Shown one piece after another: positions 1 to 9,084 of a DNA stretch of 44,686 nt. The notes beneath the pieces were generated by a model. It did not search any database, was not told the DNA's origin, and saw only the letters and a list, made by a program, of their open reading frames with translations. Position numbers and translations under genes: made by a program. Numbering within the stretch: position 1 is the stretch's first letter; every line of letters starts with the position of its first letter. The stretch is from Actinomycetota bacterium (GTDB taxonomy: Bacteria; Actinomycetota; JAICYB01). The stretch lies in the NCBI GenBank assembly GCA_035536535.1, contig DATLNZ010000038.1, positions 1 through 44,686 of the forward strand. The letters are read 5' to 3'.

Positions 1-774
1 GCCGGTGACCATCAGATCCCGCGGTCCGGACGCGGCGGCGACCTCACGGGGGAGACCAAGCCGTACGAGTTCGGCGACCCGTTTCACATCGAGGTCAAGC
101 AGACGGTGTTCGAGGCGGTCCGCCGCTCGGGGGCTGGGACGCCCGTGCGCATCCGTCCGGAGGACTTTCAGGTCGAGCGGACCGAACACCGCGTTCAGGC
201 CGCGACGGCGCTTTTGATCGACCTGTCGCTTTCCATGCCGATGCGCGGCAACTGGGTGGCGGCCAAGAAGGTGGCGCTCGCGCTGCACGCGCTGATCTCG
301 ACCATGTTTCCGTCCGACATGCTGTACGTGGTCGGGTTCTCCGACTACGCGCGGCGGGTGCACCCGGAGGAGCTGCCCGGGCTCGGGTGGGAGGAGGTCT
401 ACGGCACCAACTTGCAGCACGCGCTGCTGCTGGCGCGCCGGCAGCTGTCCAGGCACCGCCAGGCCAGCCGTCAGATCATCTGCGTGACCGACGGCGAGCC
501 GACCGCCCACCTGGAGGGAAGCGACGCCCGCTTCCACTGGCCGGCTTTGCCGAAGACGATCTCCGAGACGCTCAAGGAGGTCGTCAACTGCACCCGCGAG
601 GGAATAGTCATCAACACGTTCATGCTCGACCGCTCGCCGGACCTTCTCGACTTCGTCCAGCAGATGACGGCGCTCAACAAGGGACGTGCATTCCTGACCT
701 CGCCGGAGCACCTGGGCGAGTACGTCCTGCTGGATTTTCTGGAGTCGAAGCGGTCGCTTCTCAGGGGCGCCTGA
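1..774 (+). CDS. VWA domain protein, 5' truncated
   Basis: The frame is open from the first base, so the N-terminus lies outside the window. The visible part is a von Willebrand factor A domain. It has a MIDAS metal site: DLSLS (DxSxS form, about bases 220-234), a Thr in GTNLQ (about 403) and an Asp in VTDGEP (about 484). Such proteins often act with MoxR-type AAA+ ATPases in assembling or activating enzyme complexes; here the partner would have to lie upstream. It ends seven bases before the convergent NUDIX gene. The family call is firm, while the specific role is unknown. Confidence 0.85.
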   Translation, partial: AGDHQIPRSGRGGDLTGETKPYEFGDPFHIEVKQTVFEAVRRSGAGTPVRIRPEDFQVERTEHRVQAATALLIDLSLSMPMRGNWVAAKKVALALHALISTMFPSDMLYVVGFSDYARRVHPEELPGLGWEEVYGTNLQHALLLARRQLSRHRQASRQIICVTDGEPTAHLEGSDARFHWPALPKTISETLKEVVNCTREGIVINTFMLDRSPDLLDFVQQMTALNKGRAFLTSPEHLGEYVLLDFLESKRSLLRGA

Positions 775-781
775 GGCTTCA

Positions 782-1222
782 TCACGCCGGCACGCCGGCG
801 TCCCGCAGGACCTTCAGGAGGCCGGGTGTCGTCCTGCGTGCCTTGATGAGGCCCGGTTGCACCCACTCGGCTGCGTCGGCGTCGTCTCCGGCGCACAACG
901 TGCCGCCGGTCACCTCCGCGCTGAACACCAGGATCAGGTAATGGCCGTCGATGCCGCTCCCGGGCAGCTGCTCGTGGAAGCCGGCCAGATCGCCGACGCT
1001 CACGCGCAGTCCCGTCTCTTCCACGACCTCGCGACGCAGGGCCGCCCGCAGCCGCTCTCCCGGATCGACCTTGCCGCCGGGTAGCGTCCACCGTCCGGCG
1101 AGGAGGACCCCCGGCCCGCGCCGGATGAGCAGTACCCCCCGCGGGGCCGAGATGAGAGCCGACACACCCACGACCGGACCGCCGGCCGGGATGTGTCGCT
1201 CTTCCGAGCGGCTCTGTTGCAT
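782..1222 (-). CDS. NUDIX hydrolase
   Basis: This 146-residue protein hydrolyses nucleoside diphosphates linked to another group, probably as a house-cleaning or ADP-ribose type enzyme. The complete Nudix box is at residues 50-72: G, five residues, E, seven residues, then REVVEETGL. Length is typical for a single-domain Nudix enzyme. The start is ATG at 1222. A TATCGT box ends six bases before it on the same strand, suggesting a leaderless transcript diverging from the MFS gene. The substrate cannot be told from sequence. Confidence 0.9.
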   Translation of the reverse strand: MQQSRSEERHIPAGGPVVGVSALISAPRGVLLIRRGPGVLLAGRWTLPGGKVDPGERLRAALRREVVEETGLRVSVGDLAGFHEQLPGSGIDGHYLILVFSAEVTGGTLCAGDDADAAEWVQPGLIKARRTTPGLLKVLRDAGVPA

Positions 1223-1228
1223 GCCGCA

Positions 1229-1234
1229 ACGATA
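1229..1234 (-). promoter_or_regulatory. -10 box for NUDIX gene
   Basis: On the minus strand TATCGT is followed by six bases and then the ATG at 1222. That spacing puts the likely transcription start at or next to the A of ATG, as in actinobacterial leaderless genes. No clear -35 box was found. Confidence 0.4.
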
Positions 1235-1244
1235 GGCGGCGTCG

Positions 1245-1250
1245 TAGGAT
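1245..1250 (+). promoter_or_regulatory. -10 box for MFS gene
   Basis: TAGGAT lies 31 bases before the MFS start codon and fits the TAnnnT actinobacterial -10 pattern. It is back-to-back with the NUDIX promoter, so this 59-base gap would carry two divergent promoters. Confidence 0.35.
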
Positions 1251-1281
1251 GCGCCGGTGAAGTTCGGGGGCCGGGGCGCGC

Positions 1282-3195
1282 ATGCGTGAGCCGACGGGCG
1301 AAGACCAGGTCACAGCCAACGCCCAGGCGAGCGATGAATCCTCCGGCGGCCCGCGTGACGACCGCTACCTGCGCGGGATGCTCCTGCTGCTGGTGTCGGC
1401 GACCTTCTTCGAGGGCTACGACGGGTCGATCCTCGCGCTGATCCTGTCGGACATCCAGGAGACGTTTTCGGTCACGGAGTCGCAGCTCGGTGTGTCGCGC
1501 GCGCTGATCGAGCTCGGCCTCGGGTTCGCCTTCTTCCTGACCCGGCTCGGCGACCGCGTCGGCCGCCGCAAGCTGCTGCTGTGGTCGGTGGCCGGATACA
1601 CCCTGATGACCGCGCTGACCGCCTTTTCGTGGGACCTGTGGTCTTTCACCGCGTTCCAGTCGCTGTCGCGGGTGTTTTTGGGGGCCGAGTACGCGGTGGC
1701 GGTGACGATGGTCGTCGAGGAGTTCCCGGCACACCGCCGGGCGGGGGCCCTCGGCCGCCTTCTGATGTGCGCCGCGGCCGGGGCGGTGGCGGTGGCGTTG
1801 CTTCTCCTGCTCGGGGTGGGCGAGGGGCCGCTCGGATGGCGAACGCTTTACCTGGTCGGGCTGGTACCGCTGCTGTTCCTGGCGGTCCTGCGCCGCAAGG
1901 TCCGGGAGACGAGGCGGTTCGAGGAGCTGCAGGCCGAGGTCCGGACGGGACGGCGGCCCCCTCAGGTGAGCTTCTGGGAGCCGTGGCGCAGGGAGTACCG
2001 GGCGAAGCTGGTGCTGGTGGGGGTGGTGAACCTGCTGCGGTCCCTGCCGCTGTTCGGCGCCACCGCGTGGTTCTTCTACTACGCCGAGCGCGAGCAGGGG
2101 GTCGATTCGCAGTTCCTGCAGATCGTCTTCATCATCGCGTACACGTGCGGAATCGCCGGGTACGTCGTCTGCGGCCATCTCATGGACCGGGTCGGACGGC
2201 GTCCCACGGCAGTCGGCTTTTGCCTCATGGCCGTGGTCAGCTCCGTGCTGCTGTTCCAGGTCGGCGACCCGATCGCGATCGGGGTCCTTCTCGTGGTGGC
2301 GGTGTTCTTCGGCCTCGGGATGGCTCCAGTGCTCGGCGCGATGAGCACGGAGTTGTTCCCCACCTACATCCGCAACCAGTCGGCGGCATGGGCCCGCAAC
2401 GTGTTCGAGATCGCCGGGTTCATCCTCGGCCCCCTTCTCGTGGGAGTGCTCGGCGACCACTACACCGGCGTCCTCGGTTCGGTCGGTGACGCGACCAGCT
2501 TTCTCGCGCTGCTTTTCATCCCCTGTGCATGGCTGCTGTACCGGCACCTGCCGGAGACGCGGGCGTTGGAGCTGGAGCAGATCACGTCGGACTCCACGGC
2601 TTCGGCATGGAGCGTCCGCCGAAGGGGCCCGGTCGTGGCCGCGGCGGTGCTAGTGCTCGTCACGGCCGCGACGGCGCTGGGGGTAGTCGAGCTGGGTCGG
2701 ATTACCCGGCGTCCCGAGGGCGCCGCCGAGCGTTTCCTGCAGGCGGTGTCTTCGGGGGACGAGGAGGACGTCCGTCGGTACGGGTCGCGGCGGATCGCCG
2801 GGTTCGGAAGTCCGCCGGCGGGGGAGGACAGCGTGTTCTCGTCCATCGAGGTCGGGGCGTCCGAGGACGCGCAAGACGGCTCCGCAGTGCCGTTCCGGGT
2901 CGGCCGTCACGATGAAAAGCCGCTGACGGGCGAGCTGGCGGTTCGAAAGACGCAGGCCGGGGAGTGGCGCGTGGTCGCGCTGGCGCCGGGGCCTGTCACG
3001 GGCAGGGTTCCCTCCCAGGGCGGCCCCTCGGCCGCCGAGAGCCCGCTGATGCAGTGGGTCGCCGCCGTCGCCGCCGCATGCGTGCTGACGGCCCTGCTCG
3101 AGGTCCTGCAACGCAGGCTGTCGCGGACGTCGGGGGAAGCCATTCCGCCACGCGGGCCGTTGGCGGCCGCGGAAACGCCCGAAAGGTCCGGATAG
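1282..3195 (+). CDS. MFS transporter with C-terminal extension
   Basis: This 637-residue inner-membrane carrier belongs to the major facilitator superfamily, closest to the sugar/metabolite porter type. Residues about 30-430 form a 12-helix core with the loop signature GDRVGRRK (90-97), its second-half counterpart DRVGRR (about 302-307) and the porter motif PETR (424-427). After the core come an extra helix (about 453-472), a soluble stretch of about 110 residues and a last helix (about 588-606) with a short basic tail. That extension makes the protein about 200 residues longer than usual MFS carriers. The substrate is not predictable. A fused partner domain is real if the reading frame is correct, and there is no break in it. 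Confidence 0.85.
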   Translation: MREPTGEDQVTANAQASDESSGGPRDDRYLRGMLLLLVSATFFEGYDGSILALILSDIQETFSVTESQLGVSRALIELGLGFAFFLTRLGDRVGRRKLLLWSVAGYTLMTALTAFSWDLWSFTAFQSLSRVFLGAEYAVAVTMVVEEFPAHRRAGALGRLLMCAAAGAVAVALLLLLGVGEGPLGWRTLYLVGLVPLLFLAVLRRKVRETRRFEELQAEVRTGRRPPQVSFWEPWRREYRAKLVLVGVVNLLRSLPLFGATAWFFYYAEREQGVDSQFLQIVFIIAYTCGIAGYVVCGHLMDRVGRRPTAVGFCLMAVVSSVLLFQVGDPIAIGVLLVVAVFFGLGMAPVLGAMSTELFPTYIRNQSAAWARNVFEIAGFILGPLLVGVLGDHYTGVLGSVGDATSFLALLFIPCAWLLYRHLPETRALELEQITSDSTASAWSVRRRGPVVAAAVLVLVTAATALGVVELGRITRRPEGAAERFLQAVSSGDEEDVRRYGSRRIAGFGSPPAGEDSVFSSIEVGASEDAQDGSAVPFRVGRHDEKPLTGELAVRKTQAGEWRVVALAPGPVTGRVPSQGGPSAAESPLMQWVAAVAAACVLTALLEVLQRRLSRTSGEAIPPRGPLAAAETPERSG

Positions 3196-3237
3196 GACGG
3201 GAAATGCGGCGGTCCCGGCTCTGCGGACGCAGACCTT

Positions 3238-3246
3238 TGTGATACT
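3238..3246 (+). promoter_or_regulatory. extended -10 promoter of Liv operon
   Basis: TGT followed by GATACT forms an extended -10 element 53 bases before the ATG at 3300. A GGGAGG ribosome site lies just before that ATG. This is the only good promoter seen for the transporter operon. Confidence 0.45.
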
Positions 3247-3299
3247 TGCACCCGGGAGCATTTGCCGGGGTTTCCGGCGGGGCGTACGGGAGGGATTCG

Positions 3300-5057
3300 A
3301 TGAACCGGCGTACACCGGCGATGCGCTACGCACCGCTGTTCGCGCTCGTGGCCGTGCAGGTTCTGATCATCGCGCTGGCGCCGTCCAAGGCCCCCGGCAC
3401 TTCGCCCGTGGGCGGTTTCGGACCGGGAGCCGCGGCCGGCGTGGGAGAAGTCGGAGCTGAAGTGCCCATCGACCCCGCCACCGGGCAGCCCATCACCGGC
3501 GGCGGGGCGGCCGGCGGCGCGGGGGCTTCCGGGGGGGCCGCGGGCCCCGCGGGGGCCAAGCAGGCGCTGAACGCCGCCGGCATTCCCGTGACCGGGGACA
3601 CCAGCCACTGCGTCGGGGGACTGCAGTTCGACCCCGCAATATTCGCCTTCGCTCCCAAGTGCGTCCCGAAGTTCGTCGGCAAAAACCCCGGGCGCACCTA
3701 CCGGGGCGTGACCGACAAGAAGATCAAGGTCCTGATCTACAACGGCAACTTCGGTACGGGGATCGAGGAAGTTCTGACCGCCCAGGGATTTGCCGCATCC
3801 GTTCCCCAGCAGCAGGAGATGGCGGACGCCTCCGAGAAACTCATCAATTCGAAGTTCGAGCTCTACGGCCGCGAGCTCGAGATCAAAGCCGTGGGCGGCG
3901 CCTGCTCGGCTGCCCCTCCGGACAACAAGTGCCTGCGCGCGGAGTTCGAGGGGCTGGTCCAGAGGGAGCAACCCTTCGCCGTCGTCTGGGGGACTTCCGT
4001 GTCCTCCGAGAGCTACGACCACCTGAGCGACCTCAAGGTCGTGAACATGGGCGGCTGGTTCTTCAGGGACTCGTTCAGCACGGAGCGCCGTCCCTACCAC
4101 TGGGACATCCAGATGTCCGGTTCCCAGATCGCCAGGCACGCGGCGGAGTGGTACTGCAACCGGATGCATGGCGGGATTGCGCGCTACTCCGGCGAGCAGG
4201 ACGACATGCGGGCAAAGCCCCGAACGATGGGCGTCATCACCTCCGACGACCCGGAGAACGTCGAGATGATCAAGGAGTTCAAGGGTCACCTGTCCAGGTG
4301 CGGCGCCAGCGTCGCGCCGGGCAAGGAGTACTACTACGCACAGAACCTGCAGACGGTGGAGCAGCAACGCGACGAGCTGGTCCAAAAGATGAAGACCCCG
4401 CCCGAGGCAACGACCGTCCTGTGCTTCTGCGAGCTCGTCGCGCCGATCTTTTTGTACAGCGAGGCCGAGCAGCAGCAGTGGTGGCCGGAGCACATCATCG
4501 TCGGGACGGGGTTCATGGACGCAGACCAGTCCGCGCAGACCTACGACCACTTCCTGCCGCCGGCGGCCGGCTCCGCGGCCCCCAACGACGAACCCGCCAA
4601 GGATGAGCAGTTCGAGAACGCGTTCGGCCTGGCGCAGGCCGACGAGCAGGGGTCTTTGGCCGACAGCTTCTCCGGCAGGGCGTACAAGGCCTACAAGGCG
4701 GACGCGACCGGTCCCCCCTACGACAGCGCGGAGGTGGACTTCCAGTACTTCATGATGCTCGCGTCGATGGCCCAGTTCGCCGGGCCCAATCTCACTCCCG
4801 AGACGCTCGAGCAGGGCGCGTTCAGGCTGGGCGTGATCGACCCGGGCGGCAAGAAGGATCCCAAGCTGAGCCAGCGCAGCTTCAAGCCGGGCGACTACAC
4901 GTGGGTCGACAACCTCAGGGAGGTCTACTGGAGCACCGAAAAGACCTCGGCCTTCAACGGCGAAAAGGGGCGCTACATCACCCTCAACGGGGGCCGGTGG
5001 TTCTCCCTGGGTGAGTACCCCAAGGGTCAGATAGAGCTGCCAGCCAAACCGAGATGA
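3300..5057 (+). CDS. Branched-chain amino-acid type ABC binding protein
   Basis: This is the extracytoplasmic substrate-binding component (type 1 periplasmic binding fold, Leu/Ile/Val-binding family) of the importer encoded downstream. ATG at 3300 is preferred because GGGAGG lies seven bases ahead; an in-frame TTG at 3246 has no ribosome site. The 585-residue product starts with one hydrophobic helix (about 10-28) and lacks a clear lipobox Cys, so it may be held by an uncleaved anchor. Residues about 35-85 are Gly/Ala/Pro-rich low complexity. The binding fold begins near residue 120. Its TGA overlaps the next ATG (ATGA). The family could bind amides, urea or other small solutes rather than amino acids. 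Confidence 0.85.
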   Translation: MNRRTPAMRYAPLFALVAVQVLIIALAPSKAPGTSPVGGFGPGAAAGVGEVGAEVPIDPATGQPITGGGAAGGAGASGGAAGPAGAKQALNAAGIPVTGDTSHCVGGLQFDPAIFAFAPKCVPKFVGKNPGRTYRGVTDKKIKVLIYNGNFGTGIEEVLTAQGFAASVPQQQEMADASEKLINSKFELYGRELEIKAVGGACSAAPPDNKCLRAEFEGLVQREQPFAVVWGTSVSSESYDHLSDLKVVNMGGWFFRDSFSTERRPYHWDIQMSGSQIARHAAEWYCNRMHGGIARYSGEQDDMRAKPRTMGVITSDDPENVEMIKEFKGHLSRCGASVAPGKEYYYAQNLQTVEQQRDELVQKMKTPPEATTVLCFCELVAPIFLYSEAEQQQWWPEHIIVGTGFMDADQSAQTYDHFLPPAAGSAAPNDEPAKDEQFENAFGLAQADEQGSLADSFSGRAYKAYKADATGPPYDSAEVDFQYFMMLASMAQFAGPNLTPETLEQGAFRLGVIDPGGKKDPKLSQRSFKPGDYTWVDNLREVYWSTEKTSAFNGEKGRYITLNGGRWFSLGEYPKGQIELPAKPR

Positions 5058-7369
5058 ACCTGCCCCGGGTCTCGGTCCCAGACCCGCTGACAAAGCTCGC
5101 CGCTCCCCTGGAGAACCCTGTCGTCCGCCGGGTGGTGCAGCTGGCGGCATACGTCGGAGCCGTCGTCCTTGGGGTACGGGTCGTGTTCGACGCTCCGATA
5201 GGCACGATCTTCAACGGGGCCGCCATCGGGATGCTCTATGGGCTGATGGGGGTCGGCATCGTCCTCATCTACCGGACCAACCGCATCATCAACTTCGCGG
5301 CAGCCTCACTGGGTGCGGTGCCGGCAGTCCTGATGGTGCTGTTGAACTCCAGCCGTGGTGTGCCCTGGGCTGTTGTCTTCCCGCTCGCGATCGTGCTGGG
5401 AGTGGCTGCGGGCGCGCTGGCAGACTTCCTGATCGTCCGGAGGTTCCGGCACTCCCCGAGGCTGATCCTCACGGTCGCGACAATAGGAATGTCACAGCTC
5501 TTCTCGTACTTCGCGCTGATGATCCCGTTCTGGATGGGACAGAAGACGGGGTCGGGGGGAATCTTCACGCCCTTCCGCGGGTTCCAGTTCCAGATCGGCA
5601 CGGCGATCTTCAGCGGGGACCATCTGTTCTCCGTGTTCGTTGTGGCTGTGGTCGTCGGCGGCCTCGCCGCCTTCTTGAAGTTCACCAGGATGGGCATCGC
5701 CTTGCGGGCGTCGGCAGAGAACGCCGACCGCGCCTCGCTGCTGGGCATCCCCGTGTCCCGTGTGCAGATGGTGTCGTGGATGCTCGCCGGAGGGACTGCC
5801 GCGGTCGTGATCTTCCAGCGGGTCGTCCTGATCGGGGTCCCGACGGACGGGTCGCTCGGCCTCCAGGCTCTCGTCTACGCGCTCACGGCCGCCGTGGTGG
5901 CGCGTATGGAGAGCATTCCGGTCTGCCTGCTGTCGGGCATGGGAGTGGGCGTCGTCGCATCGGCGACGCTTCAGAGGACGGGCCGGGACTCGCTGGCGAC
6001 GGCGATCATGCTGCTGGTCATCCTCGGGGCGCTGTTCCTCCAGCGGCGCAACTTCTCCCGCGCGTACGACATGGGGACATCCAGCTGGCAGCAGACGCAG
6101 GAGTTGCGTCCTGTTCCACTCGAGTTGCGAGGCCTGCGGCCGGTGATGGTGGGACGAGCGGTCATGGCCGTGCTTGTCCTTGCGTTCTTCCTGGCCCTGC
6201 CGTGGGTGGTCGGCCGCAGCCGGATCAGCTTCGCGAATCTCATCATCATCACGGCCATCCTCGCCGTGTCACTGGTGGTGCTGACCGGGTGGGGAGGGCA
6301 GATCAGCCTGGGGCAGGCAGGCATCGCCGGAGTCGCGGCCATGGCAGCGGGAGGGTTCGCGGCCAACCACAACGGCGACTTCTTCGTGGCCATGGTGCTG
6401 GGTATCGGAGCCGGCGTGGCGGCGTCGATTCTGATCGGGTTGCCGGCCTTGCGGATAAAGGGCCTGTACCTCGCGGTCACCACTCTGGCGTTCGCCGCCA
6501 CCGTCCAGTACTTCCTCATCAACCCGACATACCCGGTCGGCCGCGCGTTGCTGCCCAAGGGGGCAAGCAACATCGATCCGCCGTGCCTGTGGGAGCGCGT
6601 GTGCCTGGCGAGTGACCTCGGGCGGGTCGGGATGCCCTTCTACTACGTGTGCCTGACCTTTCTCGGTCTCACCGTGCTCGCCGCCCGGGCGTACCGCCGT
6701 AACCGTGCTGGACGCGCAGTCGTGGCGGTCAGCGACAACACGCGCGGCGCGACAAGCTACGGCGTGAGTGAAGCCAGGACCAAGCTCGCGGCCTTCGCCG
6801 TGGCCGGAGGGATCGCATCGATCGCCGGCGTCCTGCAGGCCTACCAGTCGGCGGCGGTGGACGCGTCCAGCTACGGGATGCTCGACAGCCTTCGCGTGTT
6901 CCTCATCTCCGCGATTGGGGGCCTGACGTCGCTTACGGGCGTGGTGTTCGCGTCGGTGGTGATCGGCGGCATCGAGTACTTCGGTGAGGACTACATCACC
7001 AACATCTCGCTTCTTGCCACAGGCCCCGGTCTGCTCCTGGTGCTGATGTTCCTTCCCGGCGGCCTGGCCGAGGGCCTGTACCGCATCCGGGACAACTTCC
7101 TGCGCCGCGTGGCGACGAAGCACGACATCATCGTGCCCTCGCTGCTCGCCGACCGACGGTCCGACTCCGACGAGCACGAGAGGTCGGTCGTCACGGCAGC
7201 GGGCACCCACGTGGGCGAGGTCGAGGCGTTCGACGTCCATTCGGAGCCGACCATCGTGTGTCCGGTGTGCGAGCAGGAGATGACGGTGACCGCCGCAGCC
7301 GGACACGAGCACCTCCAGGCCAAGAGAACGAGGGCCGGGCGCGGGTCCGGACGCGTGAGGGTCCGCTGA
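5054..7369 (+). CDS. Fused LivH-LivM ABC permease
   Basis: The two membrane subunits of a branched-chain amino-acid type importer are joined in one 771-residue chain. Residues about 20-320 match LivH, with the helical pattern and the EAA-like ENADRASLLGI segment. Residues about 365-680 match LivM, including GQISLGQAG and AISLTS-like helices (here AIGGLTS). A cytoplasmic tail of about 90 residues follows, with a CPVC pair at Cys736 and Cys739. The start overlaps the binding-protein stop. In most bacteria LivH and LivM are separate genes of about 300 residues each. The substrate is uncertain. Confidence 0.88.
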   Translation: MNLPRVSVPDPLTKLAAPLENPVVRRVVQLAAYVGAVVLGVRVVFDAPIGTIFNGAAIGMLYGLMGVGIVLIYRTNRIINFAAASLGAVPAVLMVLLNSSRGVPWAVVFPLAIVLGVAAGALADFLIVRRFRHSPRLILTVATIGMSQLFSYFALMIPFWMGQKTGSGGIFTPFRGFQFQIGTAIFSGDHLFSVFVVAVVVGGLAAFLKFTRMGIALRASAENADRASLLGIPVSRVQMVSWMLAGGTAAVVIFQRVVLIGVPTDGSLGLQALVYALTAAVVARMESIPVCLLSGMGVGVVASATLQRTGRDSLATAIMLLVILGALFLQRRNFSRAYDMGTSSWQQTQELRPVPLELRGLRPVMVGRAVMAVLVLAFFLALPWVVGRSRISFANLIIITAILAVSLVVLTGWGGQISLGQAGIAGVAAMAAGGFAANHNGDFFVAMVLGIGAGVAASILIGLPALRIKGLYLAVTTLAFAATVQYFLINPTYPVGRALLPKGASNIDPPCLWERVCLASDLGRVGMPFYYVCLTFLGLTVLAARAYRRNRAGRAVVAVSDNTRGATSYGVSEARTKLAAFAVAGGIASIAGVLQAYQSAAVDASSYGMLDSLRVFLISAIGGLTSLTGVVFASVVIGGIEYFGEDYITNISLLATGPGLLLVLMFLPGGLAEGLYRIRDNFLRRVATKHDIIVPSLLADRRSDSDEHERSVVTAAGTHVGEVEAFDVHSEPTIVCPVCEQEMTVTAAAGHEHLQAKRTRAGRGSGRVRVR

Positions 7370-9084
7370 AGCTGCGGCCGACCATCCTGCGCAGGACGAA
7401 CGACGACGCACAGCCTGATGTCGTCGACACCTCGCCCGACGCCCCGCTGCTGGTCTGCAAAGGGGTGGAGGTCGCGTACGGGCAGGTCCAGATCCTGTTC
7501 GGGGTTGACATGGAGGTCGAGCGCGGCGAGGTCATCGCGCTGCTGGGGACCAACGGGGCAGGCAAGTCGACGCTGCTCAAGGCGATCTCGGGCTTGGTGC
7601 AGCCGTGCGGCGGGCGCATCCTTTTCGAAGGCCGAGACATCACCCACGTCGGTCCCGTGGAGGCGGCCAAGGCCGGGATCGTGCAGGTCCCCGGGGGAAA
7701 GGCGATCTTCCCGACCCTGACGGTGGCGGAGCACTTCAAGGCAGGGACATGGCTGTACGCCAACGAGGACCCCAAGGAGGTCTCGGGCCGGGTGGACGAG
7801 GTCCTGGGCAGGTTCCCGAGACTCCGCGAGCGGTGGGACCAGATGGCGGGGAACATGTCCGGCGGCGAGCAGCAGCAGCTCGCCCTGGGGATGGCCTTTG
7901 TGGCCAAGCCCAAGCTGCTCATCATCGATGAGCTCTCGCTCGGGCTGGCGCCGACGATCGTGGAGCTGCTGCTGAACATGGTGCGGGCCATCCACGCCGA
8001 GGGATGCACCGTGATCCTCGTGGAGCAGTCGATCAACGTGGCTCTGACGATCGCCTCGCGCGCCTACTTCATGGAAAAGGGGGAGGTGCGCTTCACGGGT
8101 GCCACCGAGGAACTGCTGGAGCGCGGCGACATTCTGCGATCGGTGTTCCTGCAGGGGGCGGGGTCCGTTTCGGGAAGTTCCGTGGACGCCCGCGGAAAGA
8201 AAGGGACGAAGGCGATCCTTGATCCGGAGGTAACGGCTCCGATCGACCGGGCGTCCGGCGAGGTGGTGCTCGATGTGCGGGGGCTGACGAAGCGGTTCGG
8301 TGGCATCACGGCGGTCAACGACGTGGACATCGCCCTGCACGAAAACGAGATCCTCGGGCTGATCGGTCCCAACGGCGCCGGCAAGACGACGATCTTCGAC
8401 CTCATCTCCGGGCACCTCCAGCAGGACCAGGGCCGCATCTACTTCAAGGGCACCGACATCACCAACCACGGCCCGGACAGGCGCGCGACGCTGGGGATGG
8501 GCCGGTCGTTCCAGGACGCGCGCATCTTCCCGTCCATGACGGTAGCCGAGAACATCGCGATGGGCCTGGACCGACACATCGAGGTGCGCGACCACCTGTC
8601 CGGCCTGCTCGACCTCCCGGCGGCGCAGGAGTCCGAGGACGACGTCGCCTGGACGGTGGACGACCTCATCGAGCTGATGAACCTGCAGGCGTTCCGGGAC
8701 AAGTTCGTGGCGGAGCTGTCCACGGGGTCGCGTCGGATCGTGGACCTGGCCATGTCCATCGCGCACGACCCGGCGGTGCTGCTCTTGGACGAACCGTCGT
8801 CCGGGATTGCGCAGAAGGAGACCGAAGCACTCGGCCCCCTGCTGCAGCGCATCCAGAAGGAGGCCGGCTGCTCGCTTCTGATCATCGAGCACGACATGCC
8901 GCTGATCACGTCCATCTCCCACGAGATGATCGCGCTCGAGCTCGGGACGGTCGTCCTTCGGGACACGCCGGACCGGGTGACCAGCGACCCGCGCGTAGTC
9001 GAGTCGTACCTCGGCGGGGACGTGTCCGTGATCAACAGGTCGGGGAAAAGCAGCACGCGGAAGCGCGGGGGCGCCGGGCGATGA
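7366..9084 (+). CDS. Fused LivF-LivG ABC ATPase
   Basis: Two ATPase domains that drive the importer are in one chain, in the order LivF-like then LivG-like. Domain 1 has Walker A GTNGAGKST (61-69), signature SGGEQQ (from Ser165) and Walker B IIDE. Domain 2 has Walker A GPNGAGKTT (334-342), a signature written LSTGSRR (Ser452) instead of LSGGQ, and LLLDEP. The start is unsettled. GTG at 7258 is the first canonical one but would overlap the permease by over 100 bases and add a tail that reads like an out-of-frame shadow. CTG at 7366 gives a CTGA overlap, the coupling style used across this window, and is used here (572 residues). Confidence 0.85.
   Translation: MKLRPTILRRTNDDAQPDVVDTSPDAPLLVCKGVEVAYGQVQILFGVDMEVERGEVIALLGTNGAGKSTLLKAISGLVQPCGGRILFEGRDITHVGPVEAAKAGIVQVPGGKAIFPTLTVAEHFKAGTWLYANEDPKEVSGRVDEVLGRFPRLRERWDQMAGNMSGGEQQQLALGMAFVAKPKLLIIDELSLGLAPTIVELLLNMVRAIHAEGCTVILVEQSINVALTIASRAYFMEKGEVRFTGATEELLERGDILRSVFLQGAGSVSGSSVDARGKKGTKAILDPEVTAPIDRASGEVVLDVRGLTKRFGGITAVNDVDIALHENEILGLIGPNGAGKTTIFDLISGHLQQDQGRIYFKGTDITNHGPDRRATLGMGRSFQDARIFPSMTVAENIAMGLDRHIEVRDHLSGLLDLPAAQESEDDVAWTVDDLIELMNLQAFRDKFVAELSTGSRRIVDLAMSIAHDPAVLLLDEPSSGIAQKETEALGPLLQRIQKEAGCSLLIIEHDMPLITSISHEMIALELGTVVLRDTPDRVTSDPRVVESYLGGDVSVINRSGKSSTRKRGGAGR

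Noticed and set aside
2907-5150. Long open frame on the minus strand opposite the Liv binding protein
   Set aside because: It lies antisense to clear family sequence, is Arg/Gly/Pro-rich with no recognisable fold, and is explained by high GC removing stop codons.
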